31,501 nucleotides of DNA from an uncultured Eubacteriales bacterium (GTDB taxonomy: Bacteria; Bacillota; Clostridia; Oscillospirales; CAG-272). The stretch's first letter is position 1. Each line of letters opens with the position of its first letter. The translations under genes were made by a program, and so were the position numbers. The notes below the pieces were generated by a model. It was not told where the DNA came from, searched no databases, and saw only the letters and a program-made list of their open reading frames with translations. The stretch spans positions 1 to 31,501 of the forward strand of contig CAKSVM010000034.1 in assembly GCA_934503195.1 (NCBI GenBank), given 5' to 3'. Shown here one piece after another: positions 8,108 through 16,620 of this stretch.

Positions 8108-9223
8108 ATGGATAAGATTCGTATCGGAATCATCGGTACGGGCGGAATCGCTCACGCGCATATGAGTGCGTACAAGAATCGTACTGATGTAGAATTTGTC
8201 GCGTTCTGCGATATCGTTCCCGGAAAAGCTGCCGCTTTCGCCAAGGAATTTGGCATTGAAGGCGCGAAAATATACGAAAATCACGAAGAAATGCTCGATA
8301 AGGAGCAGCTTGACGGCGTTTCGGTTTGTACATACAACCGTCAGCACGCCGCTCCGACGATTTACGCGCTGAAGAAAGGCGTGAATGTCCTTCTCGAAAA
8401 GCCGTTCTCGGTCACGCTCGACGAGGCCGTCGAGATGTGCCGCGCCGAAAAGGAGAGCGGAAAGATTCTCACCGTCGGATTCCAGCCCAGATTTGACAAA
8501 AATATGCAGCAGATCAAGCGGATCGTCGAGTCCGGCGAGCTTGGTCAGGTCTACTATATCCAGACCGGCGGCGGACGCCGCCGTGGAATCCCGGCTTCGG
8601 CTTCGAAGACGACCTTCATTCAGGACGACACGGCCGGCGTCGGCGCGCTCGGCGACATCGGATGCTACTCGCTCGACATGGTTCTGAACGCGATCGGCTA
8701 CCCGACGCCCCTGACGGTCAGCGGTTTCAAGACCGATTTCTTCGGAAAGAACCCCGAAACCTACCGCTACAGACAGAGTGACCCCGAAAAAATCGCGGCG
8801 GCGTTCGGCGTCGACGACTTCGCGGGTGCGTTCATCCGTCTTGAAGGCGGAATCATGCTCGATTTCCGCATTTCGTGGGCGATGAACCTCAACACCCCCG
8901 GCGACACGATCATTCTCGGCACGAAGGCGGGACTCAGAATCCCCTCGACCGACTGCTGGAACGGCTCGGTCGGCGGCCCGATGACGATTTATAGCGAGTG
9001 CGCTGGCCAGAGCATTGAATATCAGGTGCCGATTCTCAGAGACGGTCCGCACGACGGTAGTCTGTGGGATCGCAAGGTCGGTTCGTTCATCGACGCGATC
9101 AGAAACGGCGGCAAGGCTCCGGTGCCGACCAGCCAGATCATCAAGAATCAGGCGATCATCGACGGAATCATGCGTTCGAGCGAGCTTGGACGCGAGGTCG
9201 CGATCAGTATTCCTGAGATATAA
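8108..9223 (+). CDS. Gfo/Idh/MocA family NAD(P)-dependent oxidoreductase
   Basis: This 371-residue cytosolic dehydrogenase is of the type acting on sugars, inositols or sugar acids. An N-terminal Rossmann fold opens with GIIGTGGIAHAH, and the family signature EKP (97-99) supplies the catalytic lysine in VLLEKPFSVTLDEA. The C-terminal domain has the GDIGCYSLDM segment, where Asp and the following polar residues normally contact substrate; the usual His of GxHxxD is replaced by Tyr here. Substrate cannot be told from sequence. The start at 8108 has GAGG 8 bases upstream. A GTG at 8099 is also in frame but overlaps that site. Its own consensus promoter (8019-8047) and terminator (9238-9273) make it a single-gene unit. 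Confidence 0.9.
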   Translation: MDKIRIGIIGTGGIAHAHMSAYKNRTDVEFVAFCDIVPGKAAAFAKEFGIEGAKIYENHEEMLDKEQLDGVSVCTYNRQHAAPTIYALKKGVNVLLEKPFSVTLDEAVEMCRAEKESGKILTVGFQPRFDKNMQQIKRIVESGELGQVYYIQTGGGRRRGIPASASKTTFIQDDTAGVGALGDIGCYSLDMVLNAIGYPTPLTVSGFKTDFFGKNPETYRYRQSDPEKIAAAFGVDDFAGAFIRLEGGIMLDFRISWAMNLNTPGDTIILGTKAGLRIPSTDCWNGSVGGPMTIYSECAGQSIEYQVPILRDGPHDGSLWDRKVGSFIDAIRNGGKAPVPTSQIIKNQAIIDGIMRSSELGREVAISIPEI

Positions 9224-9237
9224 TATTGTAGAATAAT

Positions 9238-9273
9238 GCCGGATCAAGCCGGGTCAGCGATGATCCGGCTTTG
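9238..9273 (+). terminator. Rho-independent terminator after the oxidoreductase gene
   Basis: A 9-bp stem (9238-9246 with 9261-9269) with a 14-base loop is followed by a short T-rich stretch. It lies between the oxidoreductase and pseudouridine synthase genes. Confidence 0.75.
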
Positions 9274-9295
9274 TCGGTATATTTTCAGGTAGCAA

Positions 9296-9907
9296 ATGTC
9301 TGTTTATTATATGTTCAACAAGCCGAAAAATTGCATCACAGCACGCCGAGATTCGGATAAAATGACGGTCATGGACTATTTTCCGGAGGAGTGGCGCGAG
9401 CTTTTGCATCCGGTTGGGCGGCTTGACATCGACACGGAAGGGCTTTTGATAATTACCGACGACGGGAAACTCGACAATCGTCTGATGCAGCCGAAGCGTC
9501 ACGTCGAAAAGCGGTATTTTTTCCGCGCGCTTGGATTTATCGACGACGAGAAGGCGCGCGCGCTTGAAAACGGAATCGTGCTCTATCACAAGGATCACAT
9601 TTCGGCTCCGGCGAAGTTTGAACTGGTCGGGCATTGCAAGGTTCGTGAAGCAAAGGAATTCATTCCGCCTCAGCATCGGGCAAAATGGCTGAAAAATCCG
9701 GAAGGGATGGTAACATCTGGATATCTGACGATAACCGAAGGCAAAAAACATCAGGTCAAGCTGATGATCAAGTCGGTTGGATGCCGCGTTTTCAATCTGA
9801 AACGCGTAAAACTCGGCGGTTTAGAGCTTGACGAGTCGCTCAAGCCCGGCGAATGGCGTGAATTGTCAACCGAGGAGCTTGAACTGCTATGTGGAGATCA
9901 CCCTTAA
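9296..9907 (+). CDS. Pseudouridine synthase, RsuA/RluB/RluE family, without S4 domain
   Basis: This 203-residue enzyme isomerises specific uridines in rRNA to pseudouridine. The catalytic motif is GRLDIDTEGLLI (Asp44), close to the N-terminus, and KKHQVKLMIKSVG plus LKRVKLGGLELD near the C-terminus fit the RsuA-like fold. RsuA and RluB usually carry an N-terminal S4 RNA-binding domain of about 60 residues. This protein starts directly with the catalytic domain (MSVYYMFNKPKNCITA), as in RluE-type members. The region upstream is occupied by a terminator, so a missing S4 domain is not a start-site error. The ribosome site is weak (AGGT). It precedes the M18 peptidase gene by 38 bases. Confidence 0.88.
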   Translation: MSVYYMFNKPKNCITARRDSDKMTVMDYFPEEWRELLHPVGRLDIDTEGLLIITDDGKLDNRLMQPKRHVEKRYFFRALGFIDDEKARALENGIVLYHKDHISAPAKFELVGHCKVREAKEFIPPQHRAKWLKNPEGMVTSGYLTITEGKKHQVKLMIKSVGCRVFNLKRVKLGGLELDESLKPGEWRELSTEELELLCGDHP

Positions 9908-9945
9908 ATGAACAATGTGTAAAATATTCAGAAGGAAAATGTGAA

Positions 9946-11238
9946 ATGAACAGAAACGAGCAATTATTTGATTTTATAAAATCGTCGCCGAGCTGCTTCC
10001 ACGCGATTAAAAACGTCTCGGACACGCTCGAAAAATCGGGTGTGAAACGACTCTCTGAATTCCAAAAATGGAACGTAAACCGTGGTGAAACTTGTTTCGT
10101 CACGAGAAACGGATCGTCGCTCGTGGCGGTCAGAATTCCCGAGGAAATCGACGGCGGATTCATGGTCACGGCGTCGCATTCCGACTCGCCGACCTTCAAA
10201 ATCAAGGACAATCCCGAGCTTGAGGGCGGAAGTTATGTGCGGATAAATACTGAGCGTTACGGCGGAATGATCCTCGATTCGTGGTTCGATCGTCCGCTAT
10301 CGATCGCTGGAAGGCTGCTGATTCGCTCTGAAAAGGGCATTGAAACGAAACTTGTTTCGACAGAACCGCTTGTTTTAATCCCTCACGTGGCGATCCATAT
10401 GCAGAATCCGAACAACGGACTTGCATACAACCCGGCGATCGACCTCGTGCCGCTCTATGGCGGGAAGGAGAAAAAGGGGCGTTTCCTTGCCGATGTCGCG
10501 AAGTCGGCGGGAGTTTCGGCCGATGAAATAATCGGCCACGACCTCTTCCTTGTCAATCGTCAGGAGCCGACAATCTGGGGCGCGGACGGAGAATTCATCT
10601 CGTCTCCGAAGCTCGACGATCTCCAGTGCGCGTTTTCGTCGACGCAGGCATTCCTCGAAGCCGATGCCGGAAAATCCATATCGGTGCTCTTCATCGCGGA
10701 CAACGAAGAGGTCGGCAGTGCCACGAAACAAGGCGCGGCGTCGACTTTCCTGTATGACGTTTTATCACGGATTTCGCGTTCGCTCGGATTCTCGGAAGAG
10801 GAGTTCCACTGCATGGTCGCGCGGTCGATGATGCTTTCGGCCGACAACGCGCACGCGGTTCATCCGAATCATTCGGAGCTTGCCGATCCGACTCACCGTC
10901 CGGTGCTGAACTGCGGCGTCGTCATGAAATACAACGCGGCTCAGCTTTATACGACAGATGGCGTATCCGCCGCAATATTCAGAGAAATCTGCAAGTCGGT
11001 CGACGTTCCATTGCAAATCTTCTGCAACCGCTCGGATATGCGCGGCGGATCGACTCTTGGAAATATTTCCAATTCTCAGATCTCGATGAACGCGGTCGAC
11101 ATCGGAATCGCGCAGCTCGCGATGCACTCGTCATACGAAACGGCGGGCGCGGCTGACACCGATTTCATGATCCGCGCGATGAAGAAATTCTTCTCGGTTT
11201 CGCTCAATATTTCGGATGAAACTATTTCCATAAAGTGA
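9946..11238 (+). CDS. M18 family aminopeptidase
   Basis: This 430-residue zinc aminopeptidase belongs to the aspartyl aminopeptidase family, which releases N-terminal acidic or neutral residues in the cytosol. Metal and catalytic segments visible are TASHSDSPTFK (His78, Asp80), KLDDLQCAF (Asp224), the DNEEVGS block (Glu254, Glu255) and MLSADNAHAVHPNH with MRGGSTLG further on. The length matches the family. The start at 9946 (MNRNEQ) is supported by GAAGGAAA about 9 bases upstream. An earlier ATG at 9889 overlaps the pseudouridine synthase gene and lacks such a site. The gene ends at a bidirectional terminator shared with the ATPase gene on the other strand. Confidence 0.92.
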   Translation: MNRNEQLFDFIKSSPSCFHAIKNVSDTLEKSGVKRLSEFQKWNVNRGETCFVTRNGSSLVAVRIPEEIDGGFMVTASHSDSPTFKIKDNPELEGGSYVRINTERYGGMILDSWFDRPLSIAGRLLIRSEKGIETKLVSTEPLVLIPHVAIHMQNPNNGLAYNPAIDLVPLYGGKEKKGRFLADVAKSAGVSADEIIGHDLFLVNRQEPTIWGADGEFISSPKLDDLQCAFSSTQAFLEADAGKSISVLFIADNEEVGSATKQGAASTFLYDVLSRISRSLGFSEEEFHCMVARSMMLSADNAHAVHPNHSELADPTHRPVLNCGVVMKYNAAQLYTTDGVSAAIFREICKSVDVPLQIFCNRSDMRGGSTLGNISNSQISMNAVDIGIAQLAMHSSYETAGAADTDFMIRAMKKFFSVSLNISDETISIK

Positions 11239-11246
11239 AAAAAATA

Positions 11247-11278
11247 AACCCGATCCGATGATTTCCGGATCGGGTTTT
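11247..11278. terminator. Bidirectional terminator between convergent genes
   Basis: An 11-bp perfect stem (11247-11257 with 11266-11276) and an 8-base loop lie between the M18 peptidase and ATPase genes. T-rich tails follow on both strands: TTTT on the plus strand and a longer T-tract on the minus strand. Confidence 0.88.
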
Positions 11279-11297
11279 GTTGATCGATAACGTGTTA

Positions 11298-12851
11298 TTA
11301 TTTCTTTTTCAGAATCGAGAGAAGACCGCGGCGGAGTAGGGAGCCACCGGTGCTGATCAGCTGCGTTTCGATTTTGTTTTTGCGGCGTTCGGCGGCTTTT
11401 TCCTTTGCGGCCTGCTTTTTAGCGGCTTCTTTTTCTGCCTTTTTCGCGGCGTCGGCGGCCGCTTTTTCTTTTTCCTTGGCGAATTTTTCCTTCTCGGCTT
11501 CGAGCTCGGCGCGCTGACGCTCAAGCTCGGCGCGCTCGGCGTCTTCTTTCGAACGCTTTTCGAGAACCTCGTACGCGCTCTCGTTGTCTATGTAATTTTC
11601 ATACTTTCCGGCGACCGGAGACGTGCGCATAACGTGCTCCTTCGCGGCCGAAGATGCCGGTGCCATCAGGCTTTCCGGGCAAATCACCGCCGTTTTGCGG
11701 ACGATCTGCGGTATGCCTTTTTCGTCTAGGAAGGACGTCAGAGCCTCGCCGGTTCCAAGTTCCATGATCACGCTTTCGGTCTTGAATGCCGGGTTCGTGC
11801 GGAAGGTCTGCGCGGCCGCCTTGACCGCTTTCTGCTCGGACGGCGTGTAAGCGCGGAGAGCGTGCTGAACGCGATTCGACAACTGTGCGAGAACGCTGTC
11901 GGGTATGTCGGACGGCGACTGCGTGACGAAATAGATGCCGACGCCCTTCGAGCGGATCAGCTTCACCGTCTGTTCGATCTTCGAAATGAGCGGTTTCGGC
12001 GCGTCTTTGAAGAGAAGATGCGCCTCGTCGAAGAAAAACACGAGCTTCGGCTTGTCGAGGTCGCCGACTTCGGGCAGTTCCTCGAAAAGCTCGGCCATCA
12101 TCCAGAGAATAAACGTTGAATATAATTTGGGATATTTTATCACGTCGACACAGTGCAAAACGTTCACGAAACCGCGGCCGTCGGGAGCCGTCCGGATCCA
12201 ATCTTTTATGTCAATCGCCGGCTCGCCGAAAAAAGTTTCACCGCCCTGTTCCTCAAGCGGGATCAGCGAACGGGTGATCGCGCCGATGCTCTGCGCGGCC
12301 ATGTTTCCGTACTGAATCGTGTACTCGGAGCGGTGTTCGGCGACGAAATTGATCACGGCGCGGAGATCCTTCATGTCGATAATCTTCAGTCCCTTGTCGT
12401 CGGCGATGCGGAAAATCGTGTTGAGAACGCCCTCCTGAACCTCGGTCAGTCCGAGTATCTGCGAGAGCAGGGAGGGGCCGAGATCCGATACCGTCGTACG
12501 CACCGGATGGCCGCCTTTGCCGTAAATATCGTAGAAAACGGTAGGAAACGCGCGGTATTCGAAGCTTTCGCGGATTCCGAACTTGTCGATCCGCTTCTGC
12601 ATCCCGGCGTTGTCGACGCCCGGCTCGCAGATTCCCGAGACGTCGCCCTTGACGTCGCAGAGGAAAACCGGAACTCCGGCCGCCGAAAATGACTCGGCCA
12701 TGACCTTCATCGTGATCGTTTTTCCGGTTCCGCTCGCCCCGGCGATGAGTCCGTGACGGTTGGCTTGCGAGAGCTGCATATAGACTTTCTCGGGCGTGCT
12801 TTCTTCACTGTCTTTGGCGAGTCCCATGTAGATTTTTCCGTTTTCGAGCAT
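11298..12851 (-). CDS. HerA-like DUF853 ATPase (YjgR type) with charged C-terminal extension
   Basis: This 517-residue P-loop ATPase belongs to the HerA/FtsK superfamily, in the branch represented by E. coli YjgR. Walker A is GASGTGKT (37-44 region) and Walker B is LVFFFDEAH (Asp275, Glu276). A downstream YFVTQSPSDIPDSVLAQLSNR segment matches the sensor and arginine-finger region of the family. The last 90 residues or so are almost entirely Lys, Glu and Ala and should form a long coiled coil ending in a basic stretch. The biological role of DUF853 proteins is unknown. Related HerA proteins translocate DNA. The start at 12851 (MLENGK) has AAGGAAG upstream. It lies 49 bases after the anti-sigma-like gene on the same strand and may be read through from the sigma operon. 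Confidence 0.9.
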   Translation of the reverse strand: MLENGKIYMGLAKDSEESTPEKVYMQLSQANRHGLIAGASGTGKTITMKVMAESFSAAGVPVFLCDVKGDVSGICEPGVDNAGMQKRIDKFGIRESFEYRAFPTVFYDIYGKGGHPVRTTVSDLGPSLLSQILGLTEVQEGVLNTIFRIADDKGLKIIDMKDLRAVINFVAEHRSEYTIQYGNMAAQSIGAITRSLIPLEEQGGETFFGEPAIDIKDWIRTAPDGRGFVNVLHCVDVIKYPKLYSTFILWMMAELFEELPEVGDLDKPKLVFFFDEAHLLFKDAPKPLISKIEQTVKLIRSKGVGIYFVTQSPSDIPDSVLAQLSNRVQHALRAYTPSEQKAVKAAAQTFRTNPAFKTESVIMELGTGEALTSFLDEKGIPQIVRKTAVICPESLMAPASSAAKEHVMRTSPVAGKYENYIDNESAYEVLEKRSKEDAERAELERQRAELEAEKEKFAKEKEKAAADAAKKAEKEAAKKQAAKEKAAERRKNKIETQLISTGGSLLRRGLLSILKKK

Positions 12852-12900
12852 TGTTTTTCTTCCTTTCAATAGCGTGCTGTGAAACTAGTTTCAGCGATAT

Positions 12901-13470
12901 TTATGGTGTGTCTTTTTTGTACTTTTCGATTTCCGACGCCATGATTGTTTGCGATTTTGTCTCAATTTCAATCGGTTTTCCGGTGTCGGGATCGGTGAAT
13001 TCGAAGTCGAAATCGTCGGCGTCTCCGCTGACGATAATCCACGCAGTCCAGCCCGATTCATTCGCGTCGACCCTGAATTCAAGCGAATTTCCGGTCGGTT
13101 CCATGCCGATTACCGTGATGTTTTCGGCGCGGCTTATCGTCAGCTTCGCGGCGGATTTGCCGCTTACCTCAATGAGAAGGCAGGTCGGGGTGGCGCATTC
13201 GTTCTGATCGCCGCTGATCATCCCGGTTTCGGTGACTCCGGTCGCTTCGGGCGAGGCACTGTCTGTCGCAAAACCCGCGCCGCCGAGAACGAAGCTCAGC
13301 AGATTTCCGACCGGAGTAAGGCAGACGACTATCGCGACGACCGCCGCGACCGCTCCGAATTTCAGAAACGGACGTAGGTTTATCTTCTTTTTGAATTTGT
13401 AATTTTCGGCAAAATCGACGATATCTGAATCGATTTCACCGAAAAGTTCATAAAATTTATCCGAAGTCAT
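12901..13470 (-). CDS. Membrane protein cotranscribed with sigma factor, candidate anti-sigma
   Basis: This 189-residue protein has a cytosolic N-terminus of about 35 residues (FYELFGEIDSDIVDFAENY followed by a basic patch), one transmembrane helix at about 36-65, and an outer domain of about 120 residues with mostly beta-type sequence. Its start overlaps the stop of the sigma factor gene by 4 bases (ATGA), so the two are translationally coupled. Anti-sigma factors of ECF systems are usually encoded this way, and the acidic N-terminal segment would be the sigma-binding part. I see no zinc-binding HxxxCxxC motif, so it is not of the ZAS class. Function is inferred from position and architecture. 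Confidence 0.72.
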   Translation of the reverse strand: MTSDKFYELFGEIDSDIVDFAENYKFKKKINLRPFLKFGAVAAVVAIVVCLTPVGNLLSFVLGGAGFATDSASPEATGVTETGMISGDQNECATPTCLLIEVSGKSAAKLTISRAENITVIGMEPTGNSLEFRVDANESGWTAWIIVSGDADDFDFEFTDPDTGKPIEIETKSQTIMASEIEKYKKDTP

Positions 13471-14015
13471 ACAGAAAAGCCCTCGCTTTCAAGTTTTTCT
13501 TTGAGCTTTTTCCGGAGCTTAAGCATTCGCTGAGCCATTGCGTTTTCGGTTATGCCGACGAGCCTTGCGAGCTTTTTGACCTCGTCGCCCGAAAAATACC
13601 GGCGGACGAAGAGCGCGCGATCCTCGTCGGGCAGCGATCTGAGCCAATCGTTTATCGTGCGAACAAGCTGACGCTCGTCAAAATCGCCGTCGTGCGACGG
13701 TTCGGGGACGCATTCGCCGATTTCGGACAGAAGCACCGGGACGCCGCGCTTTCCGGCGTGATTTTTCCGGTATCGGCTGAGCGAAAGGTTCCGCGCGATC
13801 CGGCCGAGAAAGGCCTTCAAAGAGTCGGGACGGGTCGGCGGGATGCTGTTCCACGCCTTCAGATAGGTGTCGTTGACGCATTCCTCGGCGTCTTCGTCAA
13901 GTTCGAGGATATTTTTCGCGATCCGGCGGCAGAATTTGCCGTACGAACGATCGGTTTCGATCAGCGCGTTTTCGTTCCGCGCGAAATAAAGTTCTATAAT
14001 TGTCTCGTCGTTCAT
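13467..14015 (-). CDS. ECF-type RNA polymerase sigma factor
   Basis: This 182-residue sigma-70 family protein contains only regions 2 and 4. Region 2 covers about residues 25-85 and contains DAEECVNDTYLKAWNSIPP and a basic -10-binding helix. Region 4 is near 125-175 and contains LPDEDRALFVRRYF, VKKLARLVGITENAMAQR and LRKKLKEKL, a helix-turn-helix for the -35. The start at 14015 (MNDETI) has GGAG about 8 bases upstream; a longer frame to 14045 is less likely. It has a promoter at 14075-14102 of housekeeping type, so I see no direct sign of autoregulation. Target genes are unknown. Confidence 0.9.
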   Translation of the reverse strand: MNDETIIELYFARNENALIETDRSYGKFCRRIAKNILELDEDAEECVNDTYLKAWNSIPPTRPDSLKAFLGRIARNLSLSRYRKNHAGKRGVPVLLSEIGECVPEPSHDGDFDERQLVRTINDWLRSLPDEDRALFVRRYFSGDEVKKLARLVGITENAMAQRMLKLRKKLKEKLESEGFSV

Positions 14016-14074
14016 GGCCGCTCCTTTCACAAAATAAAGACGCAAAATACGCCGGAATGTTTTCCTCTCCTTAT

Positions 14075-14102
14075 ATTATACCACATTTTTGAAAATTTGC
14101 AA
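14075..14102 (-). promoter_or_regulatory. Promoter of the sigma factor operon
   Basis: On the minus strand, TTGCAA (14097-14102) and TATAAT (14075-14080) are 16 bases apart with TGTGG before the -10. Its -35 lies only 10 bases from the -35 of the divergent metF promoter. Confidence 0.8.
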
Positions 14103-14112
14103 TAGTTTTCGC

Positions 14113-14141
14113 TTGATTTCTTCATGAAAAAATGATATAAT
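14113..14141 (+). promoter_or_regulatory. Promoter of metF
   Basis: TTGATT (14113-14118) and TATAAT (14136-14141) are 17 bases apart. The leader to the ATG at 14203 is only about 55 bases. It holds a CGCGG/CCGCG pairing but is too short for a SAM riboswitch or T-box. Confidence 0.82.
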
Positions 14142-14202
14142 ATTTCAAAACGCGGCTCGCGAAAAATGTCGGATCCGCGAAAGGAAAGGAAAAGTTTGTC
14201 GG

Positions 14203-15060
14203 ATGAAAATAAAGGAAATTATCGAGGGCGGGCGTCCGAGTCTCTCATTTGAGGTCTTTCCGCCGAAAACGAGCGACAATTTTGAGAGCGTGATGTCGGC
14301 GGCGGGCGCGATCGCCGCGCTGAAGCCGAGCTATATGAGCGTCACTTACGGCGCAGGCGGCGGAACCTCGGCGTTCACGGCCGATATCGCGTCGCGGATT
14401 CTTTCGCTCGGGGTGACGCCGCTGGCGCATCTTTCCTGCATTTCGTCGACTCATTCGACAATCCGCGAAAGGCTTTTCGACCTGAAATCGCGCGGGATCG
14501 AGAACATTCTTGCGCTCCGCGGCGATATTCCGAAGGATTTTGATATGACGAAGCTCGAATATCACTACGCGTCGGAGCTGGCGGACGAGATCCGCGAGTT
14601 CGGCGGGTTCTGCGTCGGCGGCGCGTGCTATCCCGAATCGCATCCGGACAGCCTGAACTCGGCGGCCGACATCGAGGCTCTGCGGATAAAAGTCGAGGCG
14701 GGATGCGAATTTCTGACGACGCAGATGTTTTTCGACAACAACATTCTCTACAATTTCCTCTGGCGGCTCAGGAAGGCCGGAGTTGACGTCCCGGTCGTGG
14801 CGGGAATCATGCCGGTGACGAACGCGAAGTCGATAAAACGCATCTGCGCGATCTCGGGAACGTCGCTTCCGCAGCGGTTCATCCGGATCGTCGAGCGTTA
14901 CGGCGACAATCCGGCGGCGATGCTTCAGGCCGGAATCGCATACGCGACCGAGCAGATCATCGATCTTTTCGCGAACGGAATCAACGCAGTTCACATCTAT
15001 TCGATGAACCGTCCCGAGGTCGCGGCGAAGATTCAGGAAAACGTTAAGGATATAATATAA
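14203..15060 (+). CDS. metF: 5,10-methylenetetrahydrofolate reductase
   Basis: This 285-residue flavoprotein reduces methylenetetrahydrofolate to 5-methyltetrahydrofolate for methionine synthesis or, in acetogenic metabolism, for the methyl branch. The family start is clear, SFEVFPPKTSDNFES, where the Glu is catalytic. It is followed by YMSVTYGAGGGTS, ILALRGDIP, CVGGACYPESHP, FLTTQMFFDN and PVVAGIMPVTN along a TIM barrel. The length is that of the bacterial single-domain enzyme. An AAAGGAAAAG stretch lies 10-12 bases before the ATG, a little far. It has its own promoter and a strong terminator, so it is a single-gene unit here, without a methionine synthase beside it. Confidence 0.95.
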   Translation: MKIKEIIEGGRPSLSFEVFPPKTSDNFESVMSAAGAIAALKPSYMSVTYGAGGGTSAFTADIASRILSLGVTPLAHLSCISSTHSTIRERLFDLKSRGIENILALRGDIPKDFDMTKLEYHYASELADEIREFGGFCVGGACYPESHPDSLNSAADIEALRIKVEAGCEFLTTQMFFDNNILYNFLWRLRKAGVDVPVVAGIMPVTNAKSIKRICAISGTSLPQRFIRIVERYGDNPAAMLQAGIAYATEQIIDLFANGINAVHIYSMNRPEVAAKIQENVKDII

Positions 15061-15061
15061 A

Positions 15062-15090
15062 AAATCGCTCCGGGATTCCCGGAGCGATTT
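15062..15090. terminator. Bidirectional terminator after metF
   Basis: A 13-bp stem (15062-15074 with 15078-15090) has a 3-base loop, with T-tracts on both strands. It serves the convergent metF and purine permease genes. Confidence 0.9.
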
Positions 15091-15099
15091 TTGCTTGAC

Positions 15100-16509
15100 T
15101 CAGTGGGTGAGGAAGAGCATGAGGAAGAAGAGGATCGTGATGACCCAAGTGCCGATCTTGATTTCCTTGACCTTGCCGGTGAAGAGCTTGATCGCGACAT
15201 ACGAGATCAGGCCGAACGCGATGCCGTACGAAATGTTGTAGGAGAAGGGCATCATGGCCATGGTGAGGAAAGCGGGAACGGCGACGTCAGCCGAGTGCCA
15301 GTCGATCTCCTTGACGCAGGCCATCATGAGGACGCCGACGTAGATGAGAGCGGCCGCGGTAGCGCATCCGGGGATGAGCTGAGCGACAGGCGAGAGGAAC
15401 ATCGCGATGAAGAAGAAGAGCGCGGTGAACATCGACGAAAGTCCGGTGCGGCCGCCTTCAGCGACACCCGCGGAGGACTCGACGAAGGTGGTGACAGTGG
15501 AGGTTCCGCAGATCGCGCCGGTGGTGGTAGCGATAGCGTCGGCGAGCATTGCCTTGTCCATGTTCGGGACCTCACCCTTGTCGGTGAGCATATTTCCGCG
15601 CGCGCAGGCACCGTAGAGAGTACCGATGGTATCGAACATATCGACCATGCAGAACGCGAGAGCGGTGGTGAGGATCATGAGAACGAGGTTAGCGGAGCCG
15701 TGAGCCGCCGCGTAAGCCGAGAAGTCGAAGCCCTCGGTGAAGACCTTGAGGAAGGCCTGCGAGCCGAACTCACCGAAAGCGGTGAAGGGGCTGGTCATCG
15801 AGAAACCGAAGCTTGCATAGAAGCCGGGGACGGTGAGTCCGAGGAGGTAGTAGAGAGCCGCGCCGCCGAGGATGCCCCAGAGAACCGCGCCGCGGACGTT
15901 CTTGTGAGACATGACCGCGATAGCGATGACAGCCGCGAGGGTCACGAGCATCGGCATGACTTCGCCCCACGAGACTGCGAGGAGGTTGAACGAGCCGAGC
16001 GTGACGCCGGTCGAGGTGGACGGGATGACGATCTTCGCGTTCTGGAGACCGAGGAACGCGATGAAGAGGCCGATTCCGGCGGGGATGGTTTTACGGACCG
16101 CGTCAGGGATCGCGGTGAATATCTTCTTTCTGAGTCCGGTGACGGTGAGGATGATGAAGACCACGCCGTCAATGAGGACGAGAACGAGCGCGTTGGCGTA
16201 GGTGAGACCGAAGCCCACGCAGCAGGTGTAGACAAAGAACGCGTTGAGTCCCATTCCGCTTGCCTGAGCGAGAGGAAGGTTTGAGAGGAGACCGATGAGT
16301 ACGGTTCCGATGACCGCGGAAATTGCGGTTGCGATGTAGATCGCGCCGTAGGACACGCCGAGAACGGGGGTTCCGTCGCCGAACGGGTTAGCGAACATAT
16401 TCGCGTTGACCATAAGAATGTAGACCATCGCGAAGAAGGTGGTGAGTCCGGCCATGAGTTCTGTACGAACGTTTGTGCCGTGCTCCTTGAGCTTGAAAAA
16501 TTTTTCCAT
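15100..16509 (-). CDS. AzgA/PbuG-type purine permease (NCS2-like)
   Basis: This 469-residue polytopic transporter has about 12-14 hydrophobic segments and belongs to the AzgA-like group that imports adenine, guanine and hypoxanthine, usually by proton symport. Diagnostic segments are RTELMAGLTTFFAMVYI at the N-terminus, AQASGMGLNAFF, DGVVFIILTVTGLR, FCMVDMFDTIGTLYGACA and CGTSTVTTFVESSAGVAEGG. The start at 16509 (MEKFFKLKEHGT) has AAAGGAG upstream. The frame continuing to 16608 would cover the promoter. It is transcribed divergently from an APRT-like gene, so uptake and phosphoribosylation of purine bases are likely coordinated. Confidence 0.92.
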   Translation of the reverse strand: MEKFFKLKEHGTNVRTELMAGLTTFFAMVYILMVNANMFANPFGDGTPVLGVSYGAIYIATAISAVIGTVLIGLLSNLPLAQASGMGLNAFFVYTCCVGFGLTYANALVLVLIDGVVFIILTVTGLRKKIFTAIPDAVRKTIPAGIGLFIAFLGLQNAKIVIPSTSTGVTLGSFNLLAVSWGEVMPMLVTLAAVIAIAVMSHKNVRGAVLWGILGGAALYYLLGLTVPGFYASFGFSMTSPFTAFGEFGSQAFLKVFTEGFDFSAYAAAHGSANLVLMILTTALAFCMVDMFDTIGTLYGACARGNMLTDKGEVPNMDKAMLADAIATTTGAICGTSTVTTFVESSAGVAEGGRTGLSSMFTALFFFIAMFLSPVAQLIPGCATAAALIYVGVLMMACVKEIDWHSADVAVPAFLTMAMMPFSYNISYGIAFGLISYVAIKLFTGKVKEIKIGTWVITILFFLMLFLTH

Positions 16510-16566
16510 GTTGGGAAACTCCTTTCGAAAAATAAAGATAATATGGAAAAGATTGATTGCTTTCTT

Positions 16567-16595
16567 ATTATAGCACACCTTTCGCGAAAATGCAA
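16567..16595 (-). promoter_or_regulatory. Promoter of the purine permease gene
   Basis: On the minus strand, TTGCAT (16590-16595) and TATAAT (16567-16572) are 17 bases apart, with TGTGC before the -10. The leader of about 50 bases leaves no room for a purine riboswitch. Confidence 0.85.
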
Positions 16596-16620
16596 GGGGT
16601 TTCGGCAAAAAAGTACATAA

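Noticed and set aside
8084..9247. 387-residue open frame on the minus strand
   Set aside because: It covers the whole oxidoreductase gene in antisense, including its terminator, and shows no family motif.
12880..12893. 14-base perfect palindrome TGAAACTAGTTTCA before the DUF853 gene
   Set aside because: It resembles a CcpA cre site but lacks the essential central CG, and about two such palindromes are expected by chance in a window of this length.
14142..14202. Possible SAM riboswitch or T-box before metF
   Set aside because: The leader is only about 55 bases and lacks the conserved cores. It can form just a short CGCGG/CCGCG stem.
15091..16284. 397-residue open frame on the plus strand, very rich in Glu, Asp and Arg
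   Set aside because: It lies antisense to the clear purine permease gene, starts within the metF terminator area, and its composition is what biased codon use produces on the reverse strand.
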